Below are positions 37,071-46,861 of a stretch of 64,000 bases of DNA, in pieces. How positions within the stretch are numbered: the first letter of the stretch is position 1; the number at the start of each line of letters is the position of its first letter. Position numbers and translations under genes: made by a program. The DNA lies in contig DASRWI010000032.1 of assembly GCA_035654655.1 (NCBI GenBank), positions 1 to 64,000 on the forward strand, given 5' to 3'. The notes under the pieces are model-generated. The model was given only the letters and a program-made list of their open reading frames with translations, did not search any database and was not told the origin of the DNA. Source of the stretch: DASRWI01 sp035654655. Lineage in GTDB: Bacteria > Bacteroidota > Ignavibacteria > Ignavibacteriales > Ignavibacteriaceae.

Positions 37071-37421
37071 CTAAGCTAATATTAGCGAAGATAACTCTTG
37101 TGAGACCTCATTCAAATCGTATGGCTTATAAAAAACAGAAGAAACATATTTTCTAATAGATGAATCAAAATTATTAATTTGCTTCTTGTAAACATAGGTA
37201 AGAATTACTGGTATCTTATAAATTTCATTAAGTTCTCTACAGAAGGTCTCGATGTTTTTAGAAGGCTCAATATCCATTAGTACAAGATCAAATCCTGATT
37301 TGGCAATAATCTTCATTACTTCAATATCAGTTGTTGTAGTAACATGAAATCTATCTTGAAGATACATCAAAAGGCTGTAGCACATGCTGAAATCGGGACT
37401 ATAAAAAAGGATATTTTTCAT
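37071..37421 (-). CDS. Receiver-domain protein, single domain
   Basis: This 116-aa protein has a receiver fold: MKNILFYSPD at the N-terminus, the likely phosphoacceptor D50 in FDLVLMDIEPS, a Thr in ILTYVY and a Lys in VFYKPYD. The normal acidic pair after the first strand is reduced to SPD, so metal binding and phosphorylation may be weaker than usual. There is no output domain. It is not in an obvious operon; the decayed stress-protein gene lies downstream and an NtrC-type regulator gene lies downstream of that with its own terminator. Function is unknown. Confidence 0.68.
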   Translation of the reverse strand: MKNILFYSPDFSMCYSLLMYLQDRFHVTTTTDIEVMKIIAKSGFDLVLMDIEPSKNIETFCRELNEIYKIPVILTYVYKKQINNFDSSIRKYVSSVFYKPYDLNEVSQELSSLILA

Positions 37422-37666
37422 TAATAAAATTAAAAATTTCGAATAAACTGTTTCTAATATCTTTTTTATTATTCTATTTGCGTGCCATTTAAATTTTATA
37501 AATTATTTAAGATTTATTGAGATATAATCTAAATAATTGATAAAATCTTCTCGTAATTGGTAAATTCTTTCAATTTTTGAGAAATTGAAGCTATTTAAAG
37601 TATTAAGTTATTTCTGTTAATCAAAACGAATAAAGTGATTAACCCTGCTAATATGAAGACCAATAA

Positions 37667-37689
37667 AAAAAGCTGCCTTGGCAGCTTTT
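37667..37689 (-). terminator. Intrinsic terminator after the NtrC-type regulator gene
   Basis: The stem AAAGCTGC/GCAGCTTT has a tight CTTG loop (about 37669-37676 with 37681-37688), with a T run on the minus strand. It lies 17 nt after the regulator stop. The rest of 37422-37666 is AT-rich and shows nothing. Confidence 0.8.
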
Positions 37690-37705
37690 AATTAAAACTA
37701 AATAA

Positions 37706-39061
37706 TTAAGCTTTAATGTCTAATTCCTTCAACTTCCTGTATAAGGTAGATAAACCAACTTGAAGTATTTCTGCTGATTTTTCTTTGTTGAAATCATTGT
37801 TCTCTAATGTTTTCAAGATAAAATCTTTTTCAAATTTTCTAACAGAATCTTCCAAAGAACCAGCTTTTGAGTAATCCAATAAATCAGCAGATGGATAGAA
37901 ATTTGGTGGTAAATCTTTTAATTGAACAAAATCTGTTTTACAGAATATAGCTGCTCTTTCAATAATATTTTCCAACTCTCTTACTTCACCTTTCCAATCA
38001 TAATTCATCAAAGCTCTTAGAGCTTCAGGATCAATGCCTTTAATATTTTTATTCAATTCTCTACGATATTTATTTAAGAAGTGGTCTGCAAGTAATGGAA
38101 TATCTTCTTCACGTTCTTTCAAAGAAGGAAGATGAATCTCAATTACATTTAATCTGTAGTAAAGGTCTTCACGAAATCTTCCAGATGAGATTTCTTCTTT
38201 AAGGTCCCGATTTGTTGAGGCTAAAAATCTTACATTTATAGGCATTGCATTGGTTGTACCAACAGCAGTAACTTCTTTCTCCTGAAGTACACGCAAAAAT
38301 TTAACTTGAAGGGAAGGAGGCAATTCACTTATTTCATCAAGAAATAATGTGCCACCATCAGCTGCTTTAATAAGTCCTTCCTTGTCAGATATTGCTCCGG
38401 TGAAGGCGCCTTTTTTATGACCAAATAATTCACTTTCAATAAGATTTTCAGATATTGCACCGCAATTAACTGCAATGAAAGGTTTAACCTTTCTTTTACT
38501 CTTAAAATGTAGAGCTCTGGCTACTAACTCCTTACCGGTTCCACTTTTCCCACTGATTAATACAGTACTATCAGTTTCAGCAACCGTATCTATCATATCA
38601 TAAATTCTTTTAATAGATGGTGATTTACCAATGATATTTTCGAAATCAAAATTTCTTTGAATTTCTTTTTTGAGAATTCGATTTTCCATCAATAAACTTT
38701 TAATTTCAAAAAGTTTCTTAAGCTTAATTAAAAGCTCATCGAACTCTATTGGCTTTAAGATATAATCACTGGCACCATTTCTAAGAGCAGTAATGGCAGT
38801 GTCCAATGAGGCAAACGCAGTAATGATTATAACATCTGTCTGAATATTTAACTTCTTAATTTCAGATAGTAATTCAGTTCCTTTCATTAAAGGCATTTCA
38901 ATATCAGTTATTACTAAATCAAAAGAAGATTCTATTAACTTATCATAGGCAGCTTTACCATTTTCCGCCTCTTCAACAACGTAGCCCTCTTTCTTCAAAA
39001 CGAAAGAAAGGGATTCTCTTATTATTTCTTCATCATCTACTACTAAAATTTTTTCCGCCAT
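37706..39061 (-). CDS. Sigma-54-dependent NtrC-family response regulator
   Basis: This 451-aa activator of sigma-54 promoters has a receiver domain (about 1-120) with D54 in FDLVITDIEMP, an AAA+ domain (about 140-375) with Walker A GKSGTGKE and the sigma-54 contact loop KKGAFTGA, Walker B in GGTLFLDEI, and a Fis-type helix-turn-helix at the end (DFNKEKSAEILQVGLSTLYR). It is the partner of the PAS histidine kinase encoded 8 nt upstream. Target promoters should have GG-N10-GC type elements; I did not find one that stands out in the window. Confidence 0.94.
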   Translation of the reverse strand: MAEKILVVDDEEIIRESLSFVLKKEGYVVEEAENGKAAYDKLIESSFDLVITDIEMPLMKGTELLSEIKKLNIQTDVIIITAFASLDTAITALRNGASDYILKPIEFDELLIKLKKLFEIKSLLMENRILKKEIQRNFDFENIIGKSPSIKRIYDMIDTVAETDSTVLISGKSGTGKELVARALHFKSKRKVKPFIAVNCGAISENLIESELFGHKKGAFTGAISDKEGLIKAADGGTLFLDEISELPPSLQVKFLRVLQEKEVTAVGTTNAMPINVRFLASTNRDLKEEISSGRFREDLYYRLNVIEIHLPSLKEREEDIPLLADHFLNKYRRELNKNIKGIDPEALRALMNYDWKGEVRELENIIERAAIFCKTDFVQLKDLPPNFYPSADLLDYSKAGSLEDSVRKFEKDFILKTLENNDFNKEKSAEILQVGLSTLYRKLKELDIKA

Positions 39062-39069
39062 TTTTACCT

Positions 39070-40488
39070 CTAAGGTTTTATTGGAATTGTTATTATAAAT
39101 GTGGTGCCTACACCCAATTTGCTAGTAACTTTTATATCACCTTGAAAACTTTTTATTATACCATAGCTAACCCATAGACCAAGTCCTGTTCCTTTTCCCT
39201 CTTTCTTTGTAGTAAAAAATGGTTCAAATATCTTTGTATAATTTTCTTCCGAAATACCAGGACCTGTATCAGAAAAAGTAATTATAACATCATCCTCGTC
39301 CATATCGCTTTTAATTGATATTCTCTCTTCAACTCTTTGTTCTTTCTTTTCACTTATTGCATCCACAGCATTAAGAAGAATATTAACAAAAATCTGCTGC
39401 AATTGGTCTGAGATTAAAGGTAATGGAGGAATATTTTTATTGAGTTCTAAATTAAATTTAATATTTTTTAACTTTGAACCAACCTTGGTAATTTCAACAG
39501 CTTCAGTCAGGTTTTGGTTTATATCAGTAACAATCAGTTCATAATTGGAGGGCCGGGAAAAATCCACAAGGTCCCTAATAATTTTTGAAATACGAGTAAC
39601 CTGGCTTTTTACGAGACCAAGTTTTTCTTTAACAAAATCATCATCTGTAGATCGCTGAACAACTTGAACAATTGCTGAAATAGAAGCTAAAGGATTACCA
39701 ACTTCGTGTGCAATACCGGCAGCAAGTGTACCGATGCTTTCCATCTTCTGAGTATGTATAAGCTGCTTTTCCAAAATTCTTTTTTCACTTAAATCTCTAT
39801 GAACACCAAAAAACCCTGTAAGTAAACCATCCTGGTCGATAATAGGGGAAATAAGCAGCTGAGTATAAAATGGTTCTCCGGATTTCTTTTTATTTTCAAC
39901 ATCACCAAACCATACTTTTCCGCTATTGATAGTATCCCACATTCGAGCCCAGAATTTTTTTGTATGTCTTCCACTACTAAAAACGCTTGGATTTTTCCCT
40001 AAAAGTTCTTCTTTGGAATAACCACTCGCGGCAACAAAAGCAGGATTAACATATATCATCTTTCCATTTACATCAGTTAGCTGCAAAGGGTTAACAGTAT
40101 TTTCAGCAACATAAAAGAACTTCATTAAATCCAGTTCTTTTTGCTTTTCTTCATTTATTTCTTTTAGAAGAATTAAACAAAAAGTAACATCATCATAAAA
40201 AACAGGTATAACATCTAAGGTTAAATTATAAGTTGATTTATCAATATTTAATCTTGTTAAATATTTTTCTTTTTTGTTTTCTTTTATAGAGGTAAGAAAT
40301 AAATTTATAAAGCTTTCTTTTTGTTTTGAATCTATAAAATCAAAGAAGTTTTTATTCCGAAGTTCCTTATTGAAGAAAGTTTTTGCCTGCCTGTTCATTT
40401 TTAAAATCATCCCATCCCTGGCAAGCAGAAGGTACATATCATTAAGTTTCTCAATCAGTTCAAAAGCAATTTCTATTTTGCTGGTCAT
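39070..40488 (-). CDS. PAS-domain sensor histidine kinase
   Basis: This 472-aa soluble kinase has no transmembrane segment. Two PAS-like domains lie at about residues 5-110 and 125-235, the second with GKMIYVNPAFVAASGYSKEE and the PAC-like GFFGVHRDLSEKR. The HisKA dimerisation helix has the phosphorylated His in IAHEVGNPLASISA. The ATP domain shows QQIFVNILLNAVDA (N box), DTGPGIS (G1) and GTGLGLWVSYG (G2). The NtrB-like HEVGNPL form and the adjacent sigma-54 activator gene make an NtrB/NtrC-type pair. The PAS signal is unknown; a cytoplasmic redox or metabolic cue is plausible. Confidence 0.93.
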   Translation of the reverse strand: MTSKIEIAFELIEKLNDMYLLLARDGMILKMNRQAKTFFNKELRNKNFFDFIDSKQKESFINLFLTSIKENKKEKYLTRLNIDKSTYNLTLDVIPVFYDDVTFCLILLKEINEEKQKELDLMKFFYVAENTVNPLQLTDVNGKMIYVNPAFVAASGYSKEELLGKNPSVFSSGRHTKKFWARMWDTINSGKVWFGDVENKKKSGEPFYTQLLISPIIDQDGLLTGFFGVHRDLSEKRILEKQLIHTQKMESIGTLAAGIAHEVGNPLASISAIVQVVQRSTDDDFVKEKLGLVKSQVTRISKIIRDLVDFSRPSNYELIVTDINQNLTEAVEITKVGSKLKNIKFNLELNKNIPPLPLISDQLQQIFVNILLNAVDAISEKKEQRVEERISIKSDMDEDDVIITFSDTGPGISEENYTKIFEPFFTTKKEGKGTGLGLWVSYGIIKSFQGDIKVTSKLGVGTTFIITIPIKP

Positions 40489-40644
40489 TTACATTAATAT
40501 CTATTAATCAATAATTAAAAATAAAGAATATTGTTATATAAATGAAGAAAAATGAATGATTTATTGACGATTAATACGTGAAAACAGATATATTATAGCT
40601 TAAAGAAAAAAAATTTTATATTATTATCCACAAATATTAATATT

Positions 40645-41406
40645 ATGAAAATAGCTTTACTACAATACAATCCTGTATGGGAAAATAAAAAAGGAAATCA
40701 GGAAAAAATTCTATCTCTTACTAATGATTTACCTAAAGATGTAGATATTTTAGTTTTACCTGAAATGACTTTAACCGGATTTACAATGAAGTCCGCTATG
40801 TTTGCTGAAAGCTTAAATGGAGAAAGTACTACCTTTTTCAGTGAATTAGCAAAAAATCATAAAGTGAATGTTTTTGCAGGAATGATACAGGGAATTGATG
40901 GAGGTACATATAATACACTTCTTCATTACAATGAACTGGGTGAAATTATTGCAGAATATAGAAAAATACATCCTTTCTCCTATTCAGGTGAGGATGTTCA
41001 TTATAGAAAAGGTAATGAAACTATTATTACCAAAGTTAAAGATGCAAAAATTGGTTTAAGCATTTGTTATGACCTTCGATTTCCTGAACTTTACAGGAGA
41101 TATGGTAAAGAACGTGTAGATATTATGATTAACATTGCTAATTGGCCTGTTACAAGAATTATGCATTGGAGAACTTTATTGAAGGCCAGAGCAATTGAAA
41201 ATCAATGTTTTATGATTGGTGTTAATAGAGTCGGTGATGACCCAAAATTAAAATACAATGGTTTTAGCAGCATATTTACTCCTATGGGTGATGAAGTTGT
41301 TGCTATAGAAAATGAAGAGAAGGTAATTATTGCAGAAATTGATTTAGGTGAAGTGAAATCTATTCAGGGCTCACTTCCATTTTTAAATGATATACGATTA
41401 ATTTAG
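40645..41406 (+). CDS. Carbon-nitrogen hydrolase family protein, omega-amidase type
   Basis: This 253-aa nitrilase-superfamily enzyme has the Glu-Lys-Cys triad: E in LVLPEMTLTGFTM (near residue 41), K in EYRKIHPFSY (near 108) and the nucleophile C in GLSICYDLRFPELYR (near 143). The sequence around the catalytic Cys and the length are like omega-amidase (YafV/Nit2), which hydrolyses 2-oxoglutaramate or 2-oxosuccinamate and helps repair glutamine transamination products. Other linear amides are possible. The thioesterase gene follows after 8 nt, so the two are cotranscribed. It is cytoplasmic. Confidence 0.87.
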   Translation: MKIALLQYNPVWENKKGNQEKILSLTNDLPKDVDILVLPEMTLTGFTMKSAMFAESLNGESTTFFSELAKNHKVNVFAGMIQGIDGGTYNTLLHYNELGEIIAEYRKIHPFSYSGEDVHYRKGNETIITKVKDAKIGLSICYDLRFPELYRRYGKERVDIMINIANWPVTRIMHWRTLLKARAIENQCFMIGVNRVGDDPKLKYNGFSSIFTPMGDEVVAIENEEKVIIAEIDLGEVKSIQGSLPFLNDIRLI

Positions 41407-41414
41407 AGGAAAAA

Positions 41415-41831
41415 ATGTTCGAGACGAAAAGAAAAATAGAATTCCATCATTGCGATCCGGCAGGAGTTTTATTCTATGGAAATTTATTTTCAATATGTCA
41501 CTCTGTTTACGAAGAAATTATTGACACCCTTAAAATGGATATAAAATATTGGAATAATGAAGAATGGGCAGTTCCTATTATAAGTACTTCAGCTAACTAT
41601 TTTAAGAGTATCAGAAGAGGGGATGTTTTAAAGATTAAAGTTTTATTAAGTTCAATCAGGGAACATTCCTTTGAACTTGAATATAATCTTTATAAGGATG
41701 ACGGTTTATATGCCTCAGCTTCTACTGTTCATATTTTTGTAAATAAATCAACCTGGAAGAAAACTTCTATTCCATTAGAGATAAAAGAAAAATTTGCAAA
41801 ACTAAAAGTAACAAGAAGTTCTCTGGTTTAG
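41415..41831 (+). CDS. menI: Hotdog-fold acyl-CoA thioesterase, probable DHNA-CoA thioesterase
   Basis: This 138-aa 4HBT-type thioesterase has the family active site in FHHCDPAGVLFYGNLFSICH, with the catalytic Asp of the D-xxG-xxxY pattern. The sequence around it (CH-x-YEE) is like the cyanobacterial 1,4-dihydroxy-2-naphthoyl-CoA hydrolase. It meets the stop of menE with no intergenic base, tail to tail, and the men operon otherwise lacks this step, so DHNA-CoA hydrolysis between MenB and MenA is the best guess. Assignment rests on context plus family, so a general acyl-CoA thioesterase remains possible. TTTAGAGG provides a ribosome site. Confidence 0.72.
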   Translation: MFETKRKIEFHHCDPAGVLFYGNLFSICHSVYEEIIDTLKMDIKYWNNEEWAVPIISTSANYFKSIRRGDVLKIKVLLSSIREHSFELEYNLYKDDGLYASASTVHIFVNKSTWKKTSIPLEIKEKFAKLKVTRSSLV

Positions 41832-43232
41832 TCAAAATAATTTTTTAAGTTCTTCGCGTTTGATTTTATGTAAGGAAGTTTTTGGAAAATCAGAGACTTC
41901 CTTCATTTTTTTTAAAAGCTTAAATGAAGGTAGATATTCTTTCAAGTAATCATTCAATTCATCTAAAGAATATTTTTTATCTTTAAATTTTACAACTGCT
42001 GCTGGTACCTGTCCCCATTTTTCATCTTCAATCCCGATAACATATGCTTCTGCAATATTTTTGTTCCTTGAAAGCACCTCTTCAATTTCAAATGGATTTA
42101 TATTTTCACCACCTGAAATAATTAAATCCATTCTCCTTGCAAGAACGTAAATAAAACCATCATCATCTTTATAGCCAAAATCTCCAGTATAGTAAAAGTC
42201 TTTCTTTAATTTTTTTCTTGTTTCCTCTTCATTATTAAAATAACCCTTGAAAACGGAATGTCCTTTTATAATAATTTCACCTTCATTTTTATTAGTTTCT
42301 TTAACAATATCAACAGTAAAATTCTTTAAAGGCTTCCCGGCTGATGAAAGTTTATGTTTGTATTTAATCGTATCAAGCGCGGTGACAAACGCTGTTGTTT
42401 CACTTGCTCCATAAACCTTAAAGATATTCCAACCTAATTTATTTCCTTTTGTAATTAAGTTATTTCGTATAAATCCTCCACCTAATAAAAGTTTTTTAAA
42501 CTTTTTAGGTTCAAAATTTTTAACATTAAAATTTATTAATTGTGTAGACACAAATGATGCAAAAGAAGGTTTATATTTTTCAAAAGCTTTTTGTAAATCA
42601 TTAGTGCTAAGAGAATCAGAAATTATTAATTTTAAGTTGGATAAGTAACTTCTTGTGATTATTGAAAATCCACCAATATGAAAAAAGGGAAGTGAGGCAA
42701 TCCAGGAATTTAATCTTGAATATTTTAATAGCTCATCGCTGGATTTGTTGTTAGCTATCAAATTGCTGAAAGTTAACATTACCCCTTTAGGTTTTCCTGT
42801 ACTTCCAGAAGTAAAAATTATAATTGCAGTTCTGCTGAGGTCTAATTTTTTATTTCTATATTTTATTTTTTTTAATTCTAATTCATTGGGACTGATATGA
42901 TTTATTTCGTTAGTTATCTTTTTAATAGAAATTAAAAACTTACAATTAGTAAATTCCATTAATTCAATTTTTTCCTTATCCATCAATCTTACATTCAAAA
43001 GAACAGGAGTTGCTTCAATATACCATAAAGCAAAAACTGAATATATGTATTCAACTGAATTTTCTAAATCAATAGCTACAAAATCATTTTTCCTAATACC
43101 TTTATCATGAAGTGCTTTAATGTATTTGTTAACACTATTAACAAATGTATACCATCTAATCTTTTTGTCAGAAGTAAGTAAAAAATTAGTATTTAGATTG
43201 TATTTGGGACCAAAATTCGTAAACATCATCAA
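41832..43232 (-). CDS. menE: o-Succinylbenzoate-CoA ligase
   Basis: This 466-aa adenylate-forming enzyme activates o-succinylbenzoate with ATP and CoA for ring closure by MenB. The AMP-binding P-loop TSGSTGKPKGVML lies near residue 140, KVYGASETTAF near 271, the YTGDFGYKDDDGF hinge near 350, and the C-terminal catalytic Lys in KTSLHKIKREEL. It is the last gene of the men operon and overlaps menC by 4 nt (ATGA). It could in principle act on other carboxylates, but the neighbours settle the call. The start is MMMFTNFGPK, with the first ATG in the menC overlap. Confidence 0.92.
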   Translation of the reverse strand: MMMFTNFGPKYNLNTNFLLTSDKKIRWYTFVNSVNKYIKALHDKGIRKNDFVAIDLENSVEYIYSVFALWYIEATPVLLNVRLMDKEKIELMEFTNCKFLISIKKITNEINHISPNELELKKIKYRNKKLDLSRTAIIIFTSGSTGKPKGVMLTFSNLIANNKSSDELLKYSRLNSWIASLPFFHIGGFSIITRSYLSNLKLIISDSLSTNDLQKAFEKYKPSFASFVSTQLINFNVKNFEPKKFKKLLLGGGFIRNNLITKGNKLGWNIFKVYGASETTAFVTALDTIKYKHKLSSAGKPLKNFTVDIVKETNKNEGEIIIKGHSVFKGYFNNEEETRKKLKKDFYYTGDFGYKDDDGFIYVLARRMDLIISGGENINPFEIEEVLSRNKNIAEAYVIGIEDEKWGQVPAAVVKFKDKKYSLDELNDYLKEYLPSFKLLKKMKEVSDFPKTSLHKIKREELKKLF

Positions 43233-44257
43233 CCAATTATGATTTTTCCTCTATTAACCTTGAAAATATTTTCGCCAAGATCTTCTACAAAAACATTCTC
43301 AGTGTTCAATCCATGTGCATATTTGTTTTTAATTAAAGATGCTGCAAAAACAGCATAGCTTCTTCCAATGTAAGATTCAAAGGAAGAGGTAACAATCGTT
43401 TTAATATTTTTATCTTTTACCAAATCAAGAATTTTCTTTAATGGTATAATACCACCGATCATCATGGGTTTTATAATTAAAGCAGATATTCTTGAATTAT
43501 TAATAAAATTTTCAACATCATTAATTTTTCTTATAGATTCATCTGCTGCTATTGGTACATCAACTTCATTTATTAAATTAATCATTTCTTCATTTGATGA
43601 AACTGGCTGTTCTACATACTCAATGTTAAATATTTTTAACTTGTTTAATCTTTCAACTGCTACTTCATAATTCCATTGACCATTCACGTCTAAACGAACA
43701 TTCAATTTAGGATATCTTGAAAATATTTCTGTGATAATCCTTAATTCTTCTGCAAAATCATCTCTGCCTATTTTAAGTTTTATAGTTTCAAAGCCATCTT
43801 TTACATATTGATTTATTTTTCTTAAGGTATGTTTTTCCGGAAAAATATTGACTAAGGCATTTACTAAAATTTCTCTATTTGAATTAATTCCTATGATATC
43901 ATTGAAGTTCGTTTTATTAGTTTTACTTATATAGCTTATTAATGCCTGTTCGAGCCCACATTTTATTGAAGGAAATTTTTCTAAAGGCATTAAAATTTCT
44001 TCAATGATTTTCAAAAAATTGTAAGGCGGTTCAGCAGGGATAATTATTTCTATTCTATTTAGCACATCCTCTGCTTCTTTAAAAGTTTCTGAACCAAATT
44101 CTGGAAAAGGTGCAGCATCTCCAACTGAAGAAATTCCTTTTTCATCTTTTAATTCAATTATAAAACCTTTTCTATAATCAAAAATGCCTTTTGATGTAGC
44201 AAAAGGCGTTTTAAATTTCAATTCATAAGTATTGTAATCTAGATTTACTTTTTTCAT
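43229..44257 (-). CDS. menC: o-Succinylbenzoate synthase
   Basis: This enolase-superfamily enzyme dehydrates SHCHC to o-succinylbenzoate. The 342-aa protein has the acid/base Lys in TIKLKIGRDD, the metal ligand Asp in VRLDVNGQW, Glu in YVEQP and Asp/Glu in PIAADESI, and the second catalytic Lys in LIIKPMMIGG. The N-terminal capping domain spans about residues 1-110. It overlaps menE by 4 nt at its 3' end and menA by 4 nt at its 5' end, so translation is likely coupled along this part of the operon. Confidence 0.93.
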   Translation of the reverse strand: MKKVNLDYNTYELKFKTPFATSKGIFDYRKGFIIELKDEKGISSVGDAAPFPEFGSETFKEAEDVLNRIEIIIPAEPPYNFLKIIEEILMPLEKFPSIKCGLEQALISYISKTNKTNFNDIIGINSNREILVNALVNIFPEKHTLRKINQYVKDGFETIKLKIGRDDFAEELRIITEIFSRYPKLNVRLDVNGQWNYEVAVERLNKLKIFNIEYVEQPVSSNEEMINLINEVDVPIAADESIRKINDVENFINNSRISALIIKPMMIGGIIPLKKILDLVKDKNIKTIVTSSFESYIGRSYAVFAASLIKNKYAHGLNTENVFVEDLGENIFKVNRGKIIIG

Positions 44258-45144
44258 AAAATTATTCCAATAGAAAATAAGAGTCCGTATATTGCAGAAA
44301 GTTGAGCTGTTAATGCCAATGTTTTATTTAGTTCAATTCCTGTATTTCTATAAAAATGAATTACGGATAAAATTGCAATGGGTAAACTCACATAAGGTAA
44401 TAAAATCCATAAATTAAAATTATAATACAATAAAAGGAACAAAGGGATTAAGTATGCAATAATTAAAGAAAATATTAATTGATAGCGGCTGAATGTTTTT
44501 CCAAGAATTACTGCCAGAGTATTTTTACCTGCTTCTTTATCTTCATTAATATCTCTATAATTATTTACTACAAGGATATTTGTTATTAACGTTCCAACAG
44601 GAATTGAGGCTGCTAATGATAATGCATTTATTTCCAGATGATGAAGATAATAGGTACCCGCAGTCCCAATTACTCCAAAAAAAATAAAAACAAAAATATC
44701 ACCAAGACCATTATAAGCTAAAGGGAATGGTCCGGCAGTGTATGCAAGTCCTGCTATAATTGAAAGTACACCAATTATTAGTACCACATAATCAGTCCGA
44801 TAAACAAGATATAACCCGAAAATAAAAGCAAGCATAAAGGTTATGAAGACTGCTAATTTCATTTCCTTTACTGTTATTAATCCTGAAGCTAAAACTCTTC
44901 TCGGACCTTTACGTTTTGCAGTATCTGCACCCTTGAGGAAATCATAAAGATCATTTGAAAAGTTTGTTGCTATCTGAATTAAGAAAGAACATATTAAAGC
45001 TATTATTGATAATTCTATATGGAATTTTCCCTGATTGTAGGCTAAAGCTGAGCCAACTAAAACAGGAGCAACAGCAGCAGGCAAAGTTTTTGGTCTGCTG
45101 GCAATTACCCAACTCTGGAATTTTGTAGGTTGTTCATTATCCAT
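44254..45144 (-). CDS. menA: 1,4-Dihydroxy-2-naphthoate polyprenyltransferase
   Basis: This UbiA-family membrane enzyme attaches the polyprenyl chain to DHNA, giving demethylmenaquinone. The two Asp-rich motifs are seen: NFSNDLYDFLKGADTAKRKG near residue 61 and NNYRDINEDKEAGKNT near 184. About eight to nine hydrophobic helices cover the 296 aa. It begins 2 nt after the menB stop and overlaps menC by 4 nt. The methyltransferase (UbiE/MenG) that follows in the pathway is not in this window. Confidence 0.94.
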   Translation of the reverse strand: MDNEQPTKFQSWVIASRPKTLPAAVAPVLVGSALAYNQGKFHIELSIIALICSFLIQIATNFSNDLYDFLKGADTAKRKGPRRVLASGLITVKEMKLAVFITFMLAFIFGLYLVYRTDYVVLIIGVLSIIAGLAYTAGPFPLAYNGLGDIFVFIFFGVIGTAGTYYLHHLEINALSLAASIPVGTLITNILVVNNYRDINEDKEAGKNTLAVILGKTFSRYQLIFSLIIAYLIPLFLLLYYNFNLWILLPYVSLPIAILSVIHFYRNTGIELNKTLALTAQLSAIYGLLFSIGIIL

Positions 45145-45146
45145 AA

Positions 45147-45980
45147 TTAAGGCAGCTTTGGAAATTTTTTAAAATCAGGTTTTCTCTTTTCCAGATAAGC
45201 TTTTTTACCTTCCTGAGCTTCTTCACTCATATAATAAAGTAATGTTGCATTACCTGCAAGTTCCTGTATACCTTGCTGTCCATCTAATTCAGCATTGAAT
45301 GCTGATTTTAAAACTCTTAATGCCATTGGACTATGCTGGAGCATTTGAGTTGCCCAATCAACACCTTCAGCTTCCAGTTGTTCAACCGGTACTACCTTAT
45401 TAACAAGTCCCATATCCAAAGCTTCTTGAGCATCATATTGTTTACATAAATACCAAATTTCACGAGCTTTTTTCTGGCCTACTATTCTTGCAAGATAGCT
45501 TGCACCAAATCCACCGTCAAAGCTGCCAACCTTTGGACCAGTCTGACCAAAGATTGCATTATCTGCCGCAATGGTTAAATCGCAAACAACGTGAAGTACG
45601 TGACCACCTCCAATTGCATAACCTGCAACTAAAGCGACAATAGGTTTAGGAATACTTCTTATTAATTTTTGTAAGTCTAATATATTTAATCTTGGAACAC
45701 CATCGCCACCAACATAGCCTTTGTCACCGCGAATCCTTTGGTCACCGCCTGAGCAGAAAGCGTACTTTCCATCTTTAGATGGTCCATATCCTGTTAAAAG
45801 TATTACACCAATATCCTGGTCTTCACGTGCATCACTAAAAGCATCATACATTTCAATAACAGTTTCAGGTCTAAATGCATTTCTAACTTCCGGTCTGTTG
45901 ATAGTTACTTTTGCAATTCCATCCATCTTTTCATAAATAATATCTTTATATTTTTTGGCTTTAATCCAATTGAACGCCAT
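45147..45980 (-). CDS. menB: 1,4-Dihydroxy-2-naphthoyl-CoA synthase
   Basis: This crotonase-fold enzyme cyclises o-succinylbenzoyl-CoA to DHNA-CoA. The 277-aa protein shows the MenB hallmarks [40 protein letters not shown] with the oxyanion glycines, and [20 protein letters not shown]. The form with [11 protein letters not shown] matches the bicarbonate-dependent MenB type, in which a Gly-containing loop lets bicarbonate act as the base. It sits between menH and menA in the operon, 62 nt after menH. Confidence 0.95.
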   Translation of the reverse strand: MAFNWIKAKKYKDIIYEKMDGIAKVTINRPEVRNAFRPETVIEMYDAFSDAREDQDIGVILLTGYGPSKDGKYAFCSGGDQRIRGDKGYVGGDGVPRLNILDLQKLIRSIPKPIVALVAGYAIGGGHVLHVVCDLTIAADNAIFGQTGPKVGSFDGGFGASYLARIVGQKKAREIWYLCKQYDAQEALDMGLVNKVVPVEQLEAEGVDWATQMLQHSPMALRVLKSAFNAELDGQQGIQELAGNATLLYYMSEEAQEGKKAYLEKRKPDFKKFPKLP

Positions 45981-46042
45981 AATAATTCCTCATTTTTAAT
46001 TGTTCAAAAATAATGAAGTTAAAGTTATTTTACATATAAATA

Positions 46043-46861
46043 TCAGGCAGGAAAATGCTTAATTAGAAAATTGTTGATGGTTTGTGCAAATTCTTGAAGA
46101 CGTTCAAGGTGAATATTATGTCCGGCATCGTCAATTATTATGTGAGTTGATGTTATTATGTTTTTATTAAGGTCTTTATTCAGGGTGGTAAATTTTGTGT
46201 CCAATTCACCAGTAATTAATAAAGTGGGAAAAGTAATTTTATGTAAGTGCTTATGAAGAGGATTCATTCTTCCTGTACTAAATCCTTTTAAACTGTTTAT
46301 TAATCCAATTTTATTATTGTTTTTCTTATCCGAAATAGATTCAGATAAATTCAATTTTTTTTGAGATGTAAATAAGGGGATATTTACCCAATAATTTATG
46401 AATTCATTCATTGAGTGTGAATTAATATATTCAGTTAATTTTAAATCGGATTCATAGCGGGATTTTCTTTCATCTTCATTTAATAATCCGGCTGAAGTGC
46501 TTTCAAGAATTAATCCCTGCAGCATATCCGGATATCTAACTGCAAATGAAAGAGCAATTCTTCCTCCCATTGAGTAACCCAAAAGAATTACTTTATCTTG
46601 AGTAAAAAATTGTATAATAGCTTTTAATTGCTCAACAATTTCTTCCTGAGTGTAAAGATTAACATCATCAGGTGAACTACTTTTGCCATGTCCAACAACA
46701 TCGAAAGCAATAATGTTGTAGTTTCTTAAAAAATATTTTGAAGGTTCAATCCAGTCATTTGAAGAACCTGTAAATCCGTGTAATAAAAATATGTACGGAG
46801 CTAACGGATTAGAATTTAATATTTCATAATTCAGATGAATATTTTTATAAGGGATGAGCAT
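46043..46861 (-). CDS. menH: 2-Succinyl-6-hydroxy-2,4-cyclohexadiene-1-carboxylate synthase
   Basis: This alpha/beta-hydrolase-fold lyase removes pyruvate from SEPHCHC, the product of MenD. The 272-aa protein has the oxyanion loop LLHGFTGSSNDW, the nucleophile Ser in LGYSMGGRIAL, the Asp in GELDTKF and the His in DDAGHNIHLER. Its position between menD and menB is what separates it from the many other alpha/beta hydrolases of similar sequence. The ATG shares one base with the menD stop at 46861 (TAATG). Confidence 0.9.
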   Translation of the reverse strand: MLIPYKNIHLNYEILNSNPLAPYIFLLHGFTGSSNDWIEPSKYFLRNYNIIAFDVVGHGKSSSPDDVNLYTQEEIVEQLKAIIQFFTQDKVILLGYSMGGRIALSFAVRYPDMLQGLILESTSAGLLNEDERKSRYESDLKLTEYINSHSMNEFINYWVNIPLFTSQKKLNLSESISDKKNNNKIGLINSLKGFSTGRMNPLHKHLHKITFPTLLITGELDTKFTTLNKDLNKNIITSTHIIIDDAGHNIHLERLQEFAQTINNFLIKHFPA

